DNA of 59,008 bases from an uncultured beta proteobacterium (GTDB taxonomy: Bacteria; Pseudomonadota; Gammaproteobacteria; Burkholderiales; Burkholderiaceae_C): contig CAIXNB010000185.1 in assembly GCA_903920695.1 (NCBI GenBank), positions 1 to 59,008 on the forward strand, written 5' to 3'. Every line of letters begins with the position of its first letter. The stretch's first letter is position 1. The notes beneath the pieces are model-generated. The model did not search any database. It saw nothing but the letters and a program-made list of their open reading frames with translations, and was not told where the DNA came from. The position numbers and the translations under genes are program-made. Shown here piece by piece: positions 18,771 to 27,329 of this stretch.

Positions 18771-19163
18771 TCAGGTCCGTGTGCCCACTTTCGCCAGGCC
18801 ACTGAGCAGATCAGTCCCGGACGAACTCCTAGCGGTCAGGCTATAGGATGCCGTGGCACCCGATTGCCCCGTGCGTGTTCCCGTCAGCACGACGGTATCG
18901 CCCAGTTTCGCGACGCCTATGAAGCGCGTCGATAGGGATAGCAGTGCGATGGGGCCAAAAGTTTCAGTCAACATGCGGCCAGCATAGGCCATGCTCAGCA
19001 TGCCGTGCACTATGGGTTTGTCAAAACCCGCGGCGTTGGCCACCGCCATGTCCAGATGCAAGGGGTTGTGGTCGCCAGACGCGGCCGCGTACAGGGCCAG
19101 ATCGATCGCTGTCACCGGACCGCACTGCGCTTCGATATGTTCAGGAAAAGCGCTTTCACTCAT
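18771..19163 (-). CDS. MaoC-type enoyl-CoA hydratase, catalytic subunit
   Basis: The 130-residue protein has a complete hydratase-2 motif, YAAASGDHNPLHLDMAVANA followed by GFDKPIVHG, with the catalytic Asp and His. Its start overlaps the stop of the preceding gene by four bases. The upstream partner is a similar but degenerate hotdog protein, so the two probably form one heteromeric hydratase, as ChsH1/ChsH2 do in actinobacterial steroid degradation. It sits in the BadH/BadI operon and may hydrate the unsaturated ring or chain. Confidence 0.85.
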   Translation of the reverse strand: MSESAFPEHIEAQCGPVTAIDLALYAAASGDHNPLHLDMAVANAAGFDKPIVHGMLSMAYAGRMLTETFGPIALLSLSTRFIGVAKLGDTVVLTGTRTGQSGATASYSLTARSSSGTDLLSGLAKVGTRT

Positions 19164-19618
19164 GGCTTGCCCACCTCCTTGCTGTTGCGGGCCACGATGG
19201 TCTGGCGGCTTTCGCACACCTTGGCGTCGTCGCGGCAGAACTCGGTACCGACGACGATGAAGCTCAGCGCGCCTTCGCGCTTGTCATAGATGTCCGTGAT
19301 GGTTCGCTTGACTTCGAGCCGGTCTCCGGCATAGACCGGTTGCAGAAATTCATAGCTCTGTTCGGCGTGAAGAACCGAGCGCACCGGAACCTGCAGCAAC
19401 TGCAGCAGGCTGGCGCTGGTGAAATGGTCGGTCTCCAGCGCTTTCAGAAAGGTCGGCGGTACCGGACAGCCTTTGAGCCCAAGCCGCTGCGCCGCTTCCA
19501 GATCCCAGTGGGCGGCATCGGTGGCACCGATTGCCTGGCAGAACAGTTTGACGCGCCAGGGGTCGACCGTGACCGTGGAAGGGGTGGTGCAAAACCCGAT
19601 GCGGCTGCGGTCGATCAT
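19160..19618 (-). CDS. MaoC family N-terminal-type subunit (FAS1-like dehydratase)
   Basis: The 152-residue hotdog protein resembles the non-catalytic N-terminal half of MaoC hydratases: PVPPTFLKALETDHF near residue 53, HAEQSYEFLQPVYAGDRLEV near 83. The Asp/His hydratase motif is absent (FCQAIGATDAAHWDLEAA). It overlaps both neighbours by four bases, so it is translated in step with the crotonase-like gene before it and the catalytic MaoC gene after it. It probably supplies the substrate pocket for that subunit. Confidence 0.82.
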   Translation of the reverse strand: MIDRSRIGFCTTPSTVTVDPWRVKLFCQAIGATDAAHWDLEAAQRLGLKGCPVPPTFLKALETDHFTSASLLQLLQVPVRSVLHAEQSYEFLQPVYAGDRLEVKRTITDIYDKREGALSFIVVGTEFCRDDAKVCESRQTIVARNSKEVGKP

Positions 19619-21171
19619 GCGTAGGCCTTTTGCAGTTTCGACTCAAGTTGCGGCCACTTCTGTCGTGTGGCCTGATCGAGTTGAGCGCACAAGCGATCGC
19701 GATGCTGCCAAAGGTGGGTGAACGGACCGCCACTGCAGGCCGGCGCGATGCTGGCCGCGCATGCCACCACGTCGAACAGTTCAACGTCTGCAATCTGCCC
19801 TTCGGCTGCCAGTTTCGCAGCGAGCAGAGACTTCCGGTCGAGCGCTTCCGGGCTATCGCCATCACTGCCCATCAGACCGGCGAGAACGCCGGACCGCGCG
19901 TTTGTGCGGTAGGGCAGTGCGCCCAGATGCGAAGCCAGTTTCGCGCAGCGCTCGCTCGTCTGCGCGTCGGCGCCGATGATCTCGATCACCCGACCATACG
20001 GGCCTTTGCGAGAAATCAAGACCGTCGGAGATGACAGTGCTGAGTCAAGCGATCGCGGCGCGAGGTCGCGCACAGCAAGCTGCGTGACCTGGCCGCTGCT
20101 ATCGACTATGGCCAGTGTGTCGGACGGCAATTGCGGGTCGGCGATCTGCGGTAGTTTGCAGGCCGCCAGGCTGGCTGCCCAGTCCTTTGCTGCATCACTC
20201 AGCAGCCCGATCCGGATCGATTCGATCTTGAGCTCGGGCGGCGCGGCAAATTCCTTGTCCGCGCGTTGCCGGTTCAGGAACAGGGAGCGGACCATGTTGC
20301 CGGCAACCGGATTGAACATCAGGCGCAGAAACTGCCGCATCTCGACGGCGGTCGCCTGCGCCAGCGGCAAGCGCGCGCCAAGCAGCACGCTGTCGATGAT
20401 GGCGCCATAGGCTGGATAAAGCGCGAAGTCCGACTTGGCCACACCATTCAGGGTGGCCACTTCAAGCGTCGCCTGCGCCGAGGCTGCCGGGACATCGGTT
20501 TGCGCCAGATGCACGAACTTGACCGCCGGGTCGTAAGCCTGCCCTTGCAACTTGATCGCCAGGCTCCTGGCCTGATCGAGCAGATCGGCGGCGCCGACCA
20601 TGCGTTTGAACAAGCCAAGGTGGGTGGCTTCGGTCGGATCGAGCGAGCGCCCGCTCAGCAGCAGTGCCATGGCTGGCCCGAATCCAATGAGGCGGGGCAT
20701 GCGCTGGGTCCCGCCCGCCCCGGGCAAAAGCCCCCAGCGCACTTCCGGCAAGCTGATCTGTGTGCGCGGGTTATCCGTGACCAACCGCGCGCGGCAGGCC
20801 ATGGCGAGCTCCAGACCGCCGCCCATGGCCAGGCCATTGACGGCGGCCACCCAGGGCTTGAAGGATGCTTCGAGGCGCACAAACTGCCGGCCCAGGCGCC
20901 CGCAGAGCTCGAACATGTCGTCTGCGCTGGCGGTGCTGGCCCGCTCCGTGTAGCCGCGCACCATGATGAGATCGGCCCCGGCAAGAAACGTGGACTTGCC
21001 GGACGTGAGGACAACGCTCCGAATCGCGTCGTTGCGATCCACCTCGTCCATCAAGGCATCCAGGGCGTTCATCAGGTCGAGCGAGAACACGTTCATCGCC
21101 CGGCCCGGCATGTTGATGGTGGCCAGCAGGACCCCGTCAGCGCCAAGTTGTGTCTGAATAAGCTGAGTCAA
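19615..21171 (-). CDS. Enoyl-CoA hydratase fused to a degenerate dehydrogenase-like domain (FadJ/PimF-like)
   Basis: Residues 1-200 of this 518-residue protein are a canonical crotonase with both catalytic glutamates: AMGGGLELAMACR near 117 and SLPEVRWGLLPGAGGTQR near 140. Residues 200-300 match the linker of fatty-oxidation multifunctional enzymes (MVRSLFLNRQRADKEF). The dehydrogenase half that should follow lacks the GxGxxG loop; the matching spot reads IRIGLLSDAAKDW, and the protein stops about 200 residues short of FadJ. Hydratase activity is expected; NAD-dependent dehydrogenase activity is not. It is the best candidate in the window for the cyclohexenecarboxyl-CoA (BadK-like) or pimeloyl-chain (PimF-like) hydration step. 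Confidence 0.8.
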   Translation of the reverse strand: MTQLIQTQLGADGVLLATINMPGRAMNVFSLDLMNALDALMDEVDRNDAIRSVVLTSGKSTFLAGADLIMVRGYTERASTASADDMFELCGRLGRQFVRLEASFKPWVAAVNGLAMGGGLELAMACRARLVTDNPRTQISLPEVRWGLLPGAGGTQRMPRLIGFGPAMALLLSGRSLDPTEATHLGLFKRMVGAADLLDQARSLAIKLQGQAYDPAVKFVHLAQTDVPAASAQATLEVATLNGVAKSDFALYPAYGAIIDSVLLGARLPLAQATAVEMRQFLRLMFNPVAGNMVRSLFLNRQRADKEFAAPPELKIESIRIGLLSDAAKDWAASLAACKLPQIADPQLPSDTLAIVDSSGQVTQLAVRDLAPRSLDSALSSPTVLISRKGPYGRVIEIIGADAQTSERCAKLASHLGALPYRTNARSGVLAGLMGSDGDSPEALDRKSLLAAKLAAEGQIADVELFDVVACAASIAPACSGGPFTHLWQHRDRLCAQLDQATRQKWPQLESKLQKAYA

Positions 21172-21226
21172 TTGAGTGTCTCCTGGACAAGGTCGTCGGT
21201 TTCTGCGGGTGCCGTTCTATTGCCGG

Positions 21227-22024
21227 TCAGCCTGCGTATTTCTTGTAGTCTGGTTTGCGCTTCTCATTGAAGGCGCGCACACCTTCCTTGGACTCTTCGG
21301 TCTGGTAGTAGTGCTTGACCGTCTGAATGCCGAGAAAACCGATGCCGCGGATGCTTTCCGAGTCGGCATTGAATGAGCGCTTGGCGATCGTCAAAGCGGT
21401 CGGGCTCATTTCGTTGATTTCCTTGCACCATTGCGCCACTTCGGCGTCGAGCTGGTCATGCGGCACCGCCTTGTTGATCAACCCCATGTCCACCGCTTCC
21501 TGCGCCTTGTAGCGGCGGCACAGGAACCAGATCTCGCGCGCCTTGCGCTCGCCCACCAGCCTTGCAAGATAGGCCGTGCCCCAGCCCGGATCGACCGATC
21601 CGACCTTGGGGCCGACCTGGCCGAAGGTGGCCTTTTCGCTGGCGATGACCAGATCGCACAGGGTACAGAACACGTTGCCGCCACCGATGGCGAAACCCTG
21701 GACCTTGGCAATCGAGACTTTGCGCAAGTCGCGCAAGGCGGTCTGCATTTCCTCGATCGGCATGCCAACCGTGCCGCGCGGACCGTACAGGCCATCTTCA
21801 CTCAAGTGAACCTTCTGGTCGCCACCGGTGCAGAAGGCCTTGTCGCCAGCGCCGGACAGGACCATCACATTGGCCGACTTCTCTTCGTCGGCGCGGTGCA
21901 GCGCGTCGATCAGTTCCTCGAGGGTCTGATTGCGAAAGGCGTTGTAGACCTCGGGCCGATTGATGGTGACGTTGACAACGCCGTCGCGGACTTCATAAAG
22001 AATATCTTTGTATTGTTTGGACAT
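21227..22024 (-). CDS. badI: 2-ketocyclohexanecarboxyl-CoA hydrolase (BadI-like)
   Basis: The 265-residue crotonase-family protein resembles BadI of Rhodopseudomonas palustris along its whole length from memory: AFCTGGDQ near residue 65, GFAIGGGNVFCTLCDLVIAS near 111, FGQVGPKVGSVDPGWGTAYL near 133, and the tail EGVRAFNEKRKPDYKKY. BadI is related to MenB and hydrolytically opens the ring to pimeloyl-CoA. The gene directly follows the BadH-like dehydrogenase, the same pairing as in R. palustris. A MenB function is less likely without men genes. Confidence 0.88.
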   Translation of the reverse strand: MSKQYKDILYEVRDGVVNVTINRPEVYNAFRNQTLEELIDALHRADEEKSANVMVLSGAGDKAFCTGGDQKVHLSEDGLYGPRGTVGMPIEEMQTALRDLRKVSIAKVQGFAIGGGNVFCTLCDLVIASEKATFGQVGPKVGSVDPGWGTAYLARLVGERKAREIWFLCRRYKAQEAVDMGLINKAVPHDQLDAEVAQWCKEINEMSPTALTIAKRSFNADSESIRGIGFLGIQTVKHYYQTEESKEGVRAFNEKRKPDYKKYAG

Positions 22025-22035
22025 GGTATTTCTCC

Positions 22036-22806
22036 TTAACCGTGCATGGTGAGACCGCCCGAGACGCTGATCGTCTGGCCGGTGATGAAACCAGCGTCAT
22101 CGCTGGCGAGGAAGGCAACGAGGCCGGGATAGTCATCGGGCATGCCGATGCGGCCCAGGGGCACGCCGCGGACCATCGCGTCGCGGATCTTTTGCCCCTG
22201 TTCGCCGGTGCCGACAAAGGCATCCATGGCCGGCGTGTCGGTCGGGCCCGGACACACCGTATTGATCGTGATGTTGTTGCGCGCCACTTCGCGCGCCAGC
22301 GCCTTGCCGAAGGCAATCGTGGCACCCTTGCAGCCGGAGTAGACCACCTCGCCGGAAGAGCCGACGCGGCCTGCGTCGGAGGCGATGTTGATGATGCGCC
22401 CGGCCTTGCGCGCCGACATGCCCTGGCCTACCGCATGGGTCATGTGCAGGGGGCCGAAGTAGTTGATGGACACCACCTTCTTCCAGAAGGCCTCGTCAGT
22501 CTTCAGGAACGGCTTGGGCGTATCCCAGCCAGCGTTGTTGACCAGAATGTCGGTCCCGGCTGCGGTGGCTTTTTCGAATTCGGCCACCGCGGCCACGACC
22601 GCTGGATAGTCCGTGATGTCGCAAGTCACCGGCACAGCCTTGCCGCCTGCTGCCGCAATGGCTGCCACCGTTTCTTCTGCGGCGTCTGCGCGGATGTCAA
22701 ACACACCGACGGTCACGCCTTCGCTGGCCAGCCGTAGGGCAATCGCGCGGCCGATGCCGCTGCCTGCGCCGGTCACGATGCCGGTTTTCCCTTCAAGTCC
22801 TCGCAT
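22036..22806 (-). CDS. badH: 2-hydroxycyclohexanecarboxyl-CoA dehydrogenase (BadH-like)
   Basis: The 256-residue SDR has TGAGSGIGRAIAL near residue 12, NNAGWDTPKPF near 89, and an intact active site with YSGCK near 156. The segments INIASDAGRVGSSGEVVYSG and SDDAGFITGQTISVSGGLTM closely match remembered BadH text. BadH oxidises 2-hydroxycyclohexane-1-carboxyl-CoA to the 2-keto compound with NAD. It lies 11 bases before the BadI-like gene. A generic FabG-like SDR is the alternative, but the pairing argues against it. Confidence 0.87.
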   Translation of the reverse strand: MRGLEGKTGIVTGAGSGIGRAIALRLASEGVTVGVFDIRADAAEETVAAIAAAGGKAVPVTCDITDYPAVVAAVAEFEKATAAGTDILVNNAGWDTPKPFLKTDEAFWKKVVSINYFGPLHMTHAVGQGMSARKAGRIINIASDAGRVGSSGEVVYSGCKGATIAFGKALAREVARNNITINTVCPGPTDTPAMDAFVGTGEQGQKIRDAMVRGVPLGRIGMPDDYPGLVAFLASDDAGFITGQTISVSGGLTMHG

Positions 22807-22859
22807 TCAAGTTCTCCTGTAAAAAATGGAATGAAATTGCTGTTGATACGTCAAGAATC

Positions 22860-24065
22860 TCAGGCGCCGTAACGGCCGACGATGGCGACGGAGCAGACGT
22901 TCTGATGCGGGTGCCCGCCCAGGTTCTGCGTCAGTCCAAGATCGATCTTGCCCAGCTGGCGTTCCCCTGCGCGCCCCAGCAATTGCTGGTAGATCTCGTA
23001 CACCATGCGCAGGCCCGAGGCGCCGATCGGATGGCCAAAACACTTCAACCCGCCATCGGGCTGCACGGGCAACGCGCCATGGCGATCGAAGGTGCCGTCG
23101 AGGATGTCATGGATCATCCGCCCGGGCTGACTGAAGCCAAGATCCTCCATCAGGACCGCTTCGGTAATCGAGAAGCAGTCATGGACTTCGGCCATATGGA
23201 TTTGCCGGCGCGGATCCGTCACGCCTGCAGTGGCGTACGAGCGCGCCGAGGCGATACGGGCGGTGGCGATGCTGGCGCCGTCCCAGCGCGTGAAGCTGGC
23301 TTCTTCCCCGTTGCTGACCGAAACGTCAATCGCCTTGATCGTCACGTTTTCGAGATTGGGTCGCAGCGCCTTCGCGATCTCGGGTGTGGTCAGGATGGCG
23401 CAGGCGGCGCCGTCGCTGACGCCGCAGCAGTCGTACAGGCCTAGCGGTGCCGCGATGGTGGTCGCCTTGAGCACATCCTCGATCGTGATGCGGTTGCGCA
23501 AATGGGCCTTGGGATTGAGCGCGCCATTGTCATGACTCTTGACCGAGACATGCGCCATGGCGCGTTTCAAGTCGGCCAGGTTCACGCCGTGCTTGGCGGC
23601 ATAAGCAGACGCCAACTGGGCAAAGGCGCCAGGCGCCGTGGTATTGGGGAGCCACAGGTCGTTGTCTATGCCACGCGTGCGCACCGGCAGGCCACCATAG
23701 CCGGTGTCTTTGAGCTTCTCGACCCCCAACGCCAGCACGATGTCGTAGGCGCTGGATGCCACGGCGTAGGCTGCGCCGCGCAGGGCCTCACTGCCGGTGG
23801 CGCATGCGTTCTCAACCCGTGTCGCGGCAATGCCGGGCAGGCGCAGTGCCTGCGCCAATGGCACGGCGGTCTTCCCGATGTTGTTCTCTTCCAGGCAGAC
23901 ACCGAGCCAGGCGGCTTCGATCTGCTTGATGTTGATGCCGGCGTCGGCGATCGCTTCGTTGAACGATTCCAGCATGAGATCTTCCGCGCTGCAATCCCAG
24001 CGCTCGCCGAAGCGGGAGCAACCCATGCCGACGATGGCAACCTTGTCGCGAATTCCTGTGGCCAC
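22860..24065 (-). CDS. Thiolase-family acetyl-CoA acyltransferase (SCP2-type)
   Basis: The 401-residue thiolase has VENACATGSEALRGAAYAV with the nucleophilic Cys near residue 87, HDCFSITEAVLMEDLG near 290, and KCFGHPIGASGLR near 340 with the catalytic His. This SCP2-like class works with DUF35 zinc-ribbon partners, as BbsB does with BbsA in benzoylsuccinyl-CoA cleavage. Here the partner DUF35 is fused to the neighbouring HMG-CoA-synthase-like protein, whose stop is 11 bases upstream. It probably does the thiolytic step of beta-oxidation after ring opening or side-chain cleavage. Confidence 0.85.
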   Translation of the reverse strand: MATGIRDKVAIVGMGCSRFGERWDCSAEDLMLESFNEAIADAGINIKQIEAAWLGVCLEENNIGKTAVPLAQALRLPGIAATRVENACATGSEALRGAAYAVASSAYDIVLALGVEKLKDTGYGGLPVRTRGIDNDLWLPNTTAPGAFAQLASAYAAKHGVNLADLKRAMAHVSVKSHDNGALNPKAHLRNRITIEDVLKATTIAAPLGLYDCCGVSDGAACAILTTPEIAKALRPNLENVTIKAIDVSVSNGEEASFTRWDGASIATARIASARSYATAGVTDPRRQIHMAEVHDCFSITEAVLMEDLGFSQPGRMIHDILDGTFDRHGALPVQPDGGLKCFGHPIGASGLRMVYEIYQQLLGRAGERQLGKIDLGLTQNLGGHPHQNVCSVAIVGRYGA

Positions 24066-24076
24066 TTGTTCTTCCT

Positions 24077-25528
24077 TTATGTTGGGTTGCGCACCGGTGT
24101 TGCTTTCCAGAAATAGCGCCGGAAACCACGTTTTGGGTCAAACTCCTTGATGCGAAACACCATTCGCACGGGGAGCCCCGAATGCAACTCGTCAGGTGCG
24201 GTGTCCGTGAACTCCATCAGAACGCGACCGCCGCCCTCGAAGTCAATGTGTCCGAACTGGAAAGGCGGGTGCGGCGTGTAGGCCAGAAAGTCGCTGGTAT
24301 AAGACAGCGCGTGCGCTGGCATGTCGGCAAGGCTGAACGGATCCTGTGAATCCTGTGCATTGCAATCCGGGTTGACACAGGTCCGCGTGCTGGGAAACTG
24401 CACTGTGCCGCAGGTACGGCAACGCCCGCCGTCGAAGTGCGCGACGCGCTCATGTTCACGCCAGGCCGCTGTCAGCGCGGTCTTGTTGTCCATCTCTGAT
24501 CGCATGCCCCATTCCAGCGGCAACTGGCAAGTGAAGGAAAGGTATTTCAGATAACTTGTTTCCGGCGCGCCCGCGCCGGGCAACGAGCCCGGACACGGTA
24601 CAGCGGTGCGCCGCAGCAGCAGCACGTCGCAGCCCGAACCGAACGCTACCAGCAGGATCAGCGCGCCCGGCGCCGCGGCGCGCAGGGCCGTATCCAGCAT
24701 CGCAAAACCTTGCGCACCACCCAGATCGCCTACGGTATCGCCGTGCGTGGACGTCAGCGCGCCGGGGTCAATGCCCAGGCGCTTGGCCATCGCCTCGTTG
24801 ATGCGCGGCAGCGCCGCCGGCATCACAAAATGATTGACATCAGCGGGCTTGGTGCCGCTTTGCGTCAGACATTCCTTGATTGCGGCGCCGGCGATCTTCA
24901 TGTAACCCTCGTCGCGAACCCAGCGCTCTTCCCATCCATAGTCGTAGGTCTCGCCGGTTTGCCGGAAATGGTCGACGAAATCGGCGCGCACGCTATGACT
25001 GGCAACCAGCGTGGCGATCGCGGCACCTTTGCCAACCACGACACCCGCAGCACCGTCCCCGGCAATCATTTCCTGGGCGCTGGCCGGGCGCATCAGCCGT
25101 CTTTCGGACGCCAGCAGCAGAACCGGCTTGTCATTTGCCGCAGGGCATTTGAGCGTGGCGATGAGTTCAGTGCAGGCGGCCCGGGAACTGGAGGTGACAT
25201 CGCGAACAACGGTGTCCTGCGCCAAACCCAGCGCCGAGGCCACGATGCCCGCATTGATCCGCTCGGCAAATGGCAAGGTCGTTGACGCCAGCGTAAGCTG
25301 ATCCGGCCGTGCCTCAGGCAGCGACTTCAGCAGCGAACGAGCAGTCTCAACTGCCATCGTCACGACATCCTCGTCCCAGTTCGCGATGGCACGGCTGCCT
25401 TTGGCCAGTGATTTGAGGCCGGGCGCCATCCAGCGATGCTGCTTGAACATCTCGCCGCGATCGAGTCGCAAATGAGGCACATAGCGACTGGTGGCCAACA
25501 CGCCAAATTCGATTTCGGGTCTGCTCAT
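24077..25528 (-). CDS. HMG-CoA-synthase-like domain fused to DUF35 (OB-fold zinc ribbon)
   Basis: The 483-residue protein has an HMG-CoA-synthase/KAS-III-like domain (about 1-330; AGDGAAGVVVGKGAAIA, THGDTVGDLGGAQG) and a C-terminal DUF35 domain with a zinc ribbon CRTCG-x10-CVNPDC at residues 370-389 followed by an OB fold. By eye the nucleophile region reads DVTSSSRAACTEL, with serine where the synthase motif has Cys. In archaea, thiolase, HMG-CoA synthase and DUF35 form one channelling complex; here two of the three are one polypeptide and the thiolase is adjacent. Start 25528 (MSRPEIEFG) is chosen; an upstream ATG adds 11 residues. It is the first gene of the BadH/BadI operon. Confidence 0.82.
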   Translation of the reverse strand: MSRPEIEFGVLATSRYVPHLRLDRGEMFKQHRWMAPGLKSLAKGSRAIANWDEDVVTMAVETARSLLKSLPEARPDQLTLASTTLPFAERINAGIVASALGLAQDTVVRDVTSSSRAACTELIATLKCPAANDKPVLLLASERRLMRPASAQEMIAGDGAAGVVVGKGAAIATLVASHSVRADFVDHFRQTGETYDYGWEERWVRDEGYMKIAGAAIKECLTQSGTKPADVNHFVMPAALPRINEAMAKRLGIDPGALTSTHGDTVGDLGGAQGFAMLDTALRAAAPGALILLVAFGSGCDVLLLRRTAVPCPGSLPGAGAPETSYLKYLSFTCQLPLEWGMRSEMDNKTALTAAWREHERVAHFDGGRCRTCGTVQFPSTRTCVNPDCNAQDSQDPFSLADMPAHALSYTSDFLAYTPHPPFQFGHIDFEGGGRVLMEFTDTAPDELHSGLPVRMVFRIKEFDPKRGFRRYFWKATPVRNPT

Positions 25529-25568
25529 TTTTAGGGACGCTATGTGAGTTGATTCGTACAATTCTTTT

Positions 25569-25581
25569 GTGTATGATACAC
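25569..25581. promoter_or_regulatory. GTGTA-N3-TACAC operator candidate in the divergent promoter
   Basis: GTGTATGATACAC is a perfect palindrome around one central base. It lies 41 bases upstream of the HMG-CoA-synthase-like start and about 190 bases upstream of the SDR gene on the other side. The same element occurs at 9482 and with changes at five other promoters. Confidence 0.6.
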
Positions 25582-25622
25582 TAGCGCATTACATTTTACA
25601 ATTGAAGTCGGGCTAAGAATAT

Positions 25623-25638
25623 CAAGGGTTTTCCCTTG
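25623..25638. promoter_or_regulatory. CAAGGG-TTTT-CCCTTG inverted repeat
   Basis: A perfect 6-bp inverted repeat with a TTTT loop lies in the 243-base gap between the divergent genes at 25528 and 25772. No T-run follows on either strand, so it is more likely a leader hairpin or protein-binding site than a terminator. Confidence 0.3.
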
Positions 25639-25771
25639 TCGGGCAAGGCGAAGCGAGGTGGGTCGGACGGGGTCGACAAGGCGGCGGTTCCGGCGCGAGG
25701 CCTGTGCTTTCAGGACGTATTGCGCGACCCGAGTGGGTGTTGAGCTGAATCACTAAAAGAAGGAGATTTTC

Positions 25772-26686
25772 ATGACGCGATTGCTTGAGGGAAAAGTGGC
25801 CCTGATAACCGGCGGGGGGCGCGGTGTGGGGCGAGGCGTTGCGTTGGCCATGGCGCAAGCCGGTGCCCGCGTCGTCATCAATGACCTGGGTGCTACGCTG
25901 GATGGTCGGCCGGAGGATGTGCAACCGGCCCATGAGGTCGCGGCCGCGATCAAGGCGATGGGTGGCGAAGCCATCGTCGACTGCGGCTCGGTCGCGGATT
26001 GGGATGCCGCACAAGCCATGGTGGATGCTGCACTGAGCGCCTTTGGGCGCCTCGATATCGTGGTGAACAATGCGGGCATCCTGCGCGACGTGATGTTTCA
26101 CCGCATGTCCGAGCAGGAGTTCGACGACGTGGTGGCGGTCCACCTCAAGGGCAGTTTCAATGTCAGCCGGGCCGCCGCGCCCATCTTCAAGAACCAGGGT
26201 GGCGGCAGCTACGTTCACATGACGTCCACTTCGGGTTTGATCGGTAATTTCGGCCAGGCCAATTACAGTGCGGCCAAGTTGGGGGTCGCCGCGCTGTCCA
26301 AGTCGATCGCCCTGGACATGCAGAAGTTCGGTGTCCGCTCCAACGCGGTCGCACCGTTCGCATGGACACGCATGGTGGACTCGATTCCGAATGAAACGCC
26401 AGAACAGAAAAAAAGGGTCGACTCCCTGAAAAAACTGGTGCCCGAGCGCGTTGCCCCGTTCGTGGTCGGCCTGTGCGCTGAAGGCGCACGACACGTCACC
26501 GGTCAGATATTTGGCGTGCGCAACAACGAAATCTACCTGTTCAGCCAGCCGCGCCCCATTCGCAGCGCGCACCGAAGCGATGGCTGGACACCGGAATCAG
26601 TGGTCGACGCCGCCTTGCCAATGCTAGCGGCGGATTTCTATCCGCTGGACCGATCTGGAGATGTTTTCACCTGGGAGCCGGTTTGA
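25772..26686 (+). CDS. SDR family 3-hydroxyacyl-CoA dehydrogenase (MFE-2/HSD17B4-like)
   Basis: The 304-residue protein has ITGGGRGVGRGVALAMAQAG near residue 13, NNAGILRDVMFHRMSE near 99 and an intact GNFGQANYSAAKLG active site near 160. The extended cofactor loop (INDLGATLDG) and the length match the dehydrogenase part of peroxisomal multifunctional enzyme 2, which oxidises (R)-3-hydroxyacyl-CoA. That stereochemistry fits MaoC-type hydratases, which make (R)-3-hydroxyacyl-CoA. It could replace the missing dehydrogenase half of the protein at 19615-21171. AAGGAG precedes the start. Confidence 0.84.
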   Translation: MTRLLEGKVALITGGGRGVGRGVALAMAQAGARVVINDLGATLDGRPEDVQPAHEVAAAIKAMGGEAIVDCGSVADWDAAQAMVDAALSAFGRLDIVVNNAGILRDVMFHRMSEQEFDDVVAVHLKGSFNVSRAAAPIFKNQGGGSYVHMTSTSGLIGNFGQANYSAAKLGVAALSKSIALDMQKFGVRSNAVAPFAWTRMVDSIPNETPEQKKRVDSLKKLVPERVAPFVVGLCAEGARHVTGQIFGVRNNEIYLFSQPRPIRSAHRSDGWTPESVVDAALPMLAADFYPLDRSGDVFTWEPV

Positions 26687-26748
26687 CGATCCTAAAATGT
26701 ACGCTTCATTACTTTATGGCTGACATTTGACTTGTCAGAATTTCCGGT

Positions 26749-27213
26749 ATGCCAACAAAACCCGTTTCGATCGATTGGGAACTGCGCCTCGGTTTCCTGA
26801 TTCACGACGTGTCCCGCCTGCGCCGCAGTGCGTTTGATCGTTGCTTGAAACCGCTCAATGTCACGCGCTCGCAGTGGTGGGTACTGGCGTACCTGTCGCG
26901 TGAAGACGGTATGACCCAATCGCAACTGGCCGAAGAACTGGACATGGGCAAGGTCGCCATTGGCGGACTGATCGACCGCCTGGAGAAGTCCGGTCTGTTG
27001 CGGCGCGATGCGGATACCGCCGACCGCCGGGTCAATCGTGTCTTTCTCGAGCCCAAAAGCAAAGCCTTGATCGCGCGCATGCGCAAGGTCAGCCACCAGA
27101 TGAATGAGCGGATCCTCAAGGGCCTGGACGACGAAAAGCTCGAGTCGACGGCGGTGACCCTGGATTCGATGAAACACAACCTGCTGGAGTTTCTCCAGTT
27201 GAACGAGCCCTGA
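26749..27213 (+). CDS. MarR-family transcriptional regulator
   Basis: The 154-residue protein is a winged-helix MarR regulator: RSQWWVLAYLSREDGMTQSQ leads into the recognition region LAEELDMGKVAIGGLIDRLE (residues 65-84), then the wing RRDADTADRRVNRVFL. It sits between the BadH/BadI operon and the transporter operon. In R. palustris the MarR protein BadR represses badHI and responds to 2-ketocyclohexanecarboxyl-CoA; an equivalent role is plausible but not shown. The half-site TGTACGC lies just upstream at about 26698. Confidence 0.88.
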   Translation: MPTKPVSIDWELRLGFLIHDVSRLRRSAFDRCLKPLNVTRSQWWVLAYLSREDGMTQSQLAEELDMGKVAIGGLIDRLEKSGLLRRDADTADRRVNRVFLEPKSKALIARMRKVSHQMNERILKGLDDEKLESTAVTLDSMKHNLLEFLQLNEP

Positions 27214-27329
27214 CAGCGTCTTCGATGGCGAAGTGTTTGTGTGGGGCATCCCATAACTGGATGGATGACAAAAATGGCAAATGACTAGCAAACACTGGCC
27301 GCGCGTGGCGTTGCAGGCGCATCTAGCTT

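Noticed and set aside
20266-21270. A 334-codon plus-strand open frame over the crotonase at 19615-21171
   Set aside because: It is antisense to a gene with both catalytic glutamates and four-base overlap to its operon partner.
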